NCBI GenBank assembly: GCA_012862575.1
Contig: BLSF01000012.1
Coordinates: 620,001-684,000, forward strand
Source: Parietichytrium sp. I65-24A
Taxonomy: Eukaryota; Sar; Bigyra; Thraustochytrida; Thraustochytriidae
Reading direction: 5' to 3'
Length of the DNA stretch: 64,000 bases
Below, one piece after another: positions 60,884 through 64,000 of this stretch (position 1 is the stretch's first letter; the number at the start of each line of letters is the position of its first letter). Made by a program: the position numbers and the translations under genes. Under the pieces are notes generated by a model that worked only from the letters and a program-made list of their open reading frames with translations, was not told the origin of the DNA and did not search any database.

Positions 60884-60951
60884 ACGCCGTGGTCAGCAGC
60901 TTTCTAACCGCTGATGGGTCCTGACTAGAGGCTTACCACCAGCTACGGCGT
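60884..60951. other. Inverted-repeat element with inner hairpin
   Basis: ACGCCGT (60884-60890) and ACGGCGT (60945-60951) are perfect 7-bp complements, extendable by three pairs if wobble pairs are allowed. Inside, TCAGC (60893-60897) and GCTGA (60910-60914) can pair as an alternative stem. It does not make a normal tRNA cloverleaf. Confidence 0.4.
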
Positions 60952-61207
60952 ACGCTAGAATGGGACGATCTTGTGTCATAAGGGCTAGTAATACATTTTT
61001 CCTGTGAACATCTGTGAACTGCGAATTGCGAATTAAATTATTGCGAATTTCTGTTCCGAGAGTGAATTGTTTTTGCGAACACAAATGAGAGGGGCGAAGG
61101 AAGAAGTCGACTGTGAAATTCATTGAGCCAATAAGCTAACACTGTCAGTGCTGTTCTGAATTTATATTCTATAGGTTATTCAAACAGATTTTCCACAGTC
61201 AGCGCGC

Positions 61208-61285
61208 GAATGAATGAATGAATGAATGATAATGAATGAGCGAATGAATGCAAATGGTCATTGAACGAATGAATGAATGAATAAA
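61208..61285. repeat. GAAT microsatellite
   Basis: Two blocks of GAAT units separated by AATGAGCG and CAAATGGTCATT sequence. Confidence 0.9.
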
Positions 61286-62106
61286 TGCAAATGTTCATGG
61301 ACTGTGCAACGAATGAGTGAATGAATAAAGATGACTCACTCGTCGGTTTTGGCCGATGTGTCCGTGTCGCCAACAGTGCAAGCAGCACACTTTGGACTCG
61401 ATTTCGAGCTCTTCCGGGCTAGCTGCTCATGCGGACTTCTATGTCGCAGTGCACTTGCCATGATTTGCGACGCTTCTTATCCGAGTCGCTTCGTGCAATG
61501 ATCTGAATTCTGCAATGCACGTTCTACGTTCTACGTTCTCACGTTCTCACGTTCTCACGGAAAGAGAGGGAAAGGAGGGAAGAGTGTCGTCTCAAGAGTT
61601 TCCCGTCCGAGCACATGAGAAAAGTTCTGAATGAACACCACCGCGGAGACAGAGGGAAGGAACTCTGGCGGTGAGAAACACCTGTCCACCTCCCATCCCT
61701 CCATCTGTCCCGCTTCTCGAGTTGCTCACATCTTGGATGATGTCTAATCTTCCCCTCCCTCTTTGCTCTAGTGGCTTACGCACTTGGTGCCTAGTGCCGG
61801 AGTGCTTGCTCCCACGAGAGTTTCCCGAGATCACTTGTGTACTCACTGTCAGTACAGTCTTGCAGCCAGTTTAACAGCTGACAACGATCGGGTCGACGTC
61901 CTGTCCAGACGCTAGTCGCAGCTATGCACAGCACACTCGCTGCGGAGACCGTGCGTGGCGCTGCTCCATCTCCACCCATCACGACGCGACCCAGCCTAGT
62001 GGCCTCCTCCAGCTGGCAATTGCTGGCACGTCTTTTCTTTCTACCTTCCAAACGATTAACCAATCGGAAGATACATCTTTCTCTCCTTCTTTCTTTCAAC
62101 TCAGTC

Positions 62107-62129
62107 GTTCTTTCTTTCTTTCTTTCTCT
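62107..62129. repeat. CTTT microsatellite
   Basis: Five or six CTTT units in tandem. Confidence 0.85.
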
Positions 62130-62554
62130 TGCAAGAGCTCGCTGAGCAAAGTCCGAGGCGCTAAGACGCTGGGAGGCCGTGAGGTAAAGGTGCGAACGAG
62201 CTAAGAAATGTTGCCGTGGACTAGGCCTAGCACTTGCTCCTTCTATTCTTCTCGGCTCGCGCTCTCAAGAAATGTCGCGGGCAGGAAGCGCGGCTAATGT
62301 GAGGTGCGAGTGAGAAGAGCGAGAGCGGCAAACCGGGGCCTGTTATCGCGCGATAGTGAGTGACCAACTGAGCGCACAAGCTCTCATGCGAGAAGGCCGA
62401 ACTAACTTTTAATGAAAACGTTTCTTCTGTTTTCATCCTTTCTTCTTTCAACCCCGTCGAAAAGCCACGCCGCAAAGGATGAGAGACCTGATGAAAGACT
62501 GGCTACCCGCAGGCGCACAAGCATATACAATATACAAGCACACAAGCATGCAAC

Positions 62555-62611
62555 GACGAAAGATGAAAGATGAAAGGTGAAAGGTGAAAGGTGAAAGGTG
62601 AAAGGTGAAAG
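62555..62611. repeat. GAAAGGT minisatellite
   Basis: About eight 7-bp units, first GAAAGAT then GAAAGGT, head to tail. Confidence 0.9.
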
Positions 62612-62921
62612 CAGGACGGGGACGAGATGGATTAACATGTAAGCTATGCATCAACAATAGACCGCTGCTTGGCCCGTCCACGCAGCTGTCGTGGATCGCT
62701 ACGTACAGTGCTGCCTGCTGCCCGCTGAGCTCGAGGCGGCTATCACCACGATAATTATCATGATCATGATGCACGCACGTGCCACGCCAAATTGTGAGAG
62801 AATCTGGGATGCGGGAAGCAAGCCTGAGTTCTAGCGCTGCAACGGCTGCTTTTCCTGCCAGGACTCCTTTAGCGCCTGCGCTAGGATGATAAGAATTCCG
62901 GTCCGGTGCACAAACAAATTT

Positions 62922-62956
62922 GGAAAGAAAGAGAGAAAGAAGGAAAGAAAGAAAGA
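62922..62956. repeat. GAAA microsatellite
   Basis: GAAA units with GA and GGAA interruptions. Confidence 0.85.
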
Positions 62957-63257
62957 CTCCGGAGACATAACAGAGGGAATTAGAAGGACGGAGGCACTGA
63001 TGGTTTAACTTTCAGCGACCTCACTCACCGTCAATTCAATGTCATTTCTTTCTGACATGGACGACGGATGAAAAGAAGAAACCACGCTCAGAAGGGAAGG
63101 AGGAAGGAAGGGAGACGACAGGCATTCGTAGACTGTTTCAACTTGACAGTTCTGTAACAATTAATGATTCAATTCTTAGAAAGAACAGAATTCTCAGTCT
63201 GCACCTTTTGGTTCGTACATCTGGGCCAGAAACGTCAGACGTTGCAGTTTCCCGGGG

Positions 63258-63277
63258 AGCCAGCCAGCCAGCCAGCC
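63258..63277. repeat. CCAG microsatellite
   Basis: Four to five CCAG units. Confidence 0.85.
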
Positions 63278-64000
63278 CTCCCTGCCTTTGGAGGCTCTCG
63301 AAACGCTGCAGACTAAAGGCAAACATTGCTGTTCACCGCCAGGCCGAAAGGAAGGAAAGAAGTTGCAACTAGGACCTGACTTGTGCGAAAGTATTCCTCG
63401 GTCAATGAACATTGATGTCAATTTGAAACAACTGGCGCCTTTGACTGGTGAGCAAACGGTTTAGCAGTTGGCAACTGACTCTGACACTGTGAGAAAACGC
63501 TGTCCAAGTGAGGGATCTCGGGACCCTCTGGAGTCGAATCAAACTCCCGCAGTCGGCAAGGCTGCATGGCAAAACTATTTGAATGACAAAGATCGCTCAG
63601 TCGGTTGCTGCTGCTGTTGTAGCTCTTGTTCTTGTTCTTGTTGTTGCAAAGAGTTGAAAACTTTTCTTTTGCGTTGCAAAGAGAAACCAACTCCCGTGCT
63701 CAATTGTCTCCCTGTCTCAAAGTCTCACTCTTTCTCTCCGTAGAACACCATTACTGATGACTAGTTCTTTGGCCAAAGATCCTCTTGGAAATGATTGCAA
63801 GGTTGGCGGCACCTAGGAGTGAGCGCTAGTCCCAGAGAGCCGTGTTGACAGTTCCCCTTAGCCAATGGTAGCTCGCTCGCTAGCAATTAGAGAAGAGAAG
63901 AGACTGAGTGTGCAGCGCCAGCCTAGGACTAGGATGGAATGAGATTATGACTGAAGGTAACGCTAGTACTGTAGTAGCAGAGTGTAGATGTAGTGAATTG

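Larger units (their letters stand above)
60161..64000. other. Gene-poor right arm, part 4, repeats only
   Basis: No gene recognised. It holds an inverted-repeat element (60884-60951), GAAT arrays (61208-61285), CTTT (62107-62129) and GAAA (62922-62956) microsatellites, a GAAAGGT minisatellite (62555-62611), a CCAG repeat (63258-63277), ACGTTCTC repeats near 61525-61558 and a GCTGCTGCTG patch near 63605. Confidence 0.5.

Noticed and set aside
61208-61285. GAAT arrays as telomere repeats
   Set aside because: Short, imperfect and internal; the unit is not a known telomere motif.
62555-62611. Regular short repeats as a CRISPR-like array
   Set aside because: Units are 7 bp and directly head to tail with no spacers; it is a minisatellite in a eukaryotic genome.

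Overview
The window looks like nuclear DNA of an intron-poor unicellular eukaryote. Long genes are almost all uninterrupted, only one intron can be placed with confidence, and gene spacers of 0.3-2 kb are full of di-, tri- and tetranucleotide repeats (GA, TCA, ATCA, GATA, GAAT, GAAA). The products are eukaryotic: BEACH-WD40, VPS18, WHEP-type glycyl-tRNA synthetase, DDI1-like, NIPA and TRIC proteins. A red microalga of the Porphyridium type would fit the few introns, the moderate GC of the genes and the Pro-Thr-rich surface protein. That assignment is inference; an oomycete or another protist is not excluded.

Left part (1-23 kb): a large IQ-motif/TPR protein runs off the left edge on the minus strand (1-3257). 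It is divergent from an alpha-oxoamine synthase of the BioF type (4254-5444). Then come a ~3455-residue BEACH protein (6576-16943), a malonyl-CoA:ACP transacylase in two exons on the minus strand (17101-18342) and VPS18 on the minus strand (19153-22701).

Middle (23-42 kb): glycyl-tRNA synthetase and coproporphyrinogen III oxidase on the plus strand, a small unknown protein, a GNAT acetyltransferase, a Pro/Thr-repeat single-pass membrane protein, an unknown acidic coiled-coil protein, a TRIC-like channel, and an unknown 824-residue protein.

Right part (42-54 kb): a SAM-domain/coiled-coil protein, a DDI1-like aspartyl protease, a NIPA-type magnesium transporter with an added PDZ-like domain, and a 1191-residue surface protein with LRR, FN3, Cys-rich and polytopic membrane parts. 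The 5' end of the last gene lies in a ~295-bp block that occurs twice around a single N, almost certainly an assembly join. From 54.15 kb to the end (about 9.85 kb) no convincing gene was found, only repeats, short palindromes and a few weak coding-like patches.

Genes are transcribed singly and I see no operon logic. Shared themes are membrane traffic (BEACH, VPS18, SAM/YPxL protein), ion transport (NIPA-PDZ, TRIC) and organelle metabolism (biotin, heme, fatty acid priming). Several open frames extend 5' through GTG or TTG codons; I placed starts at the first in-frame ATG and say so where it matters.
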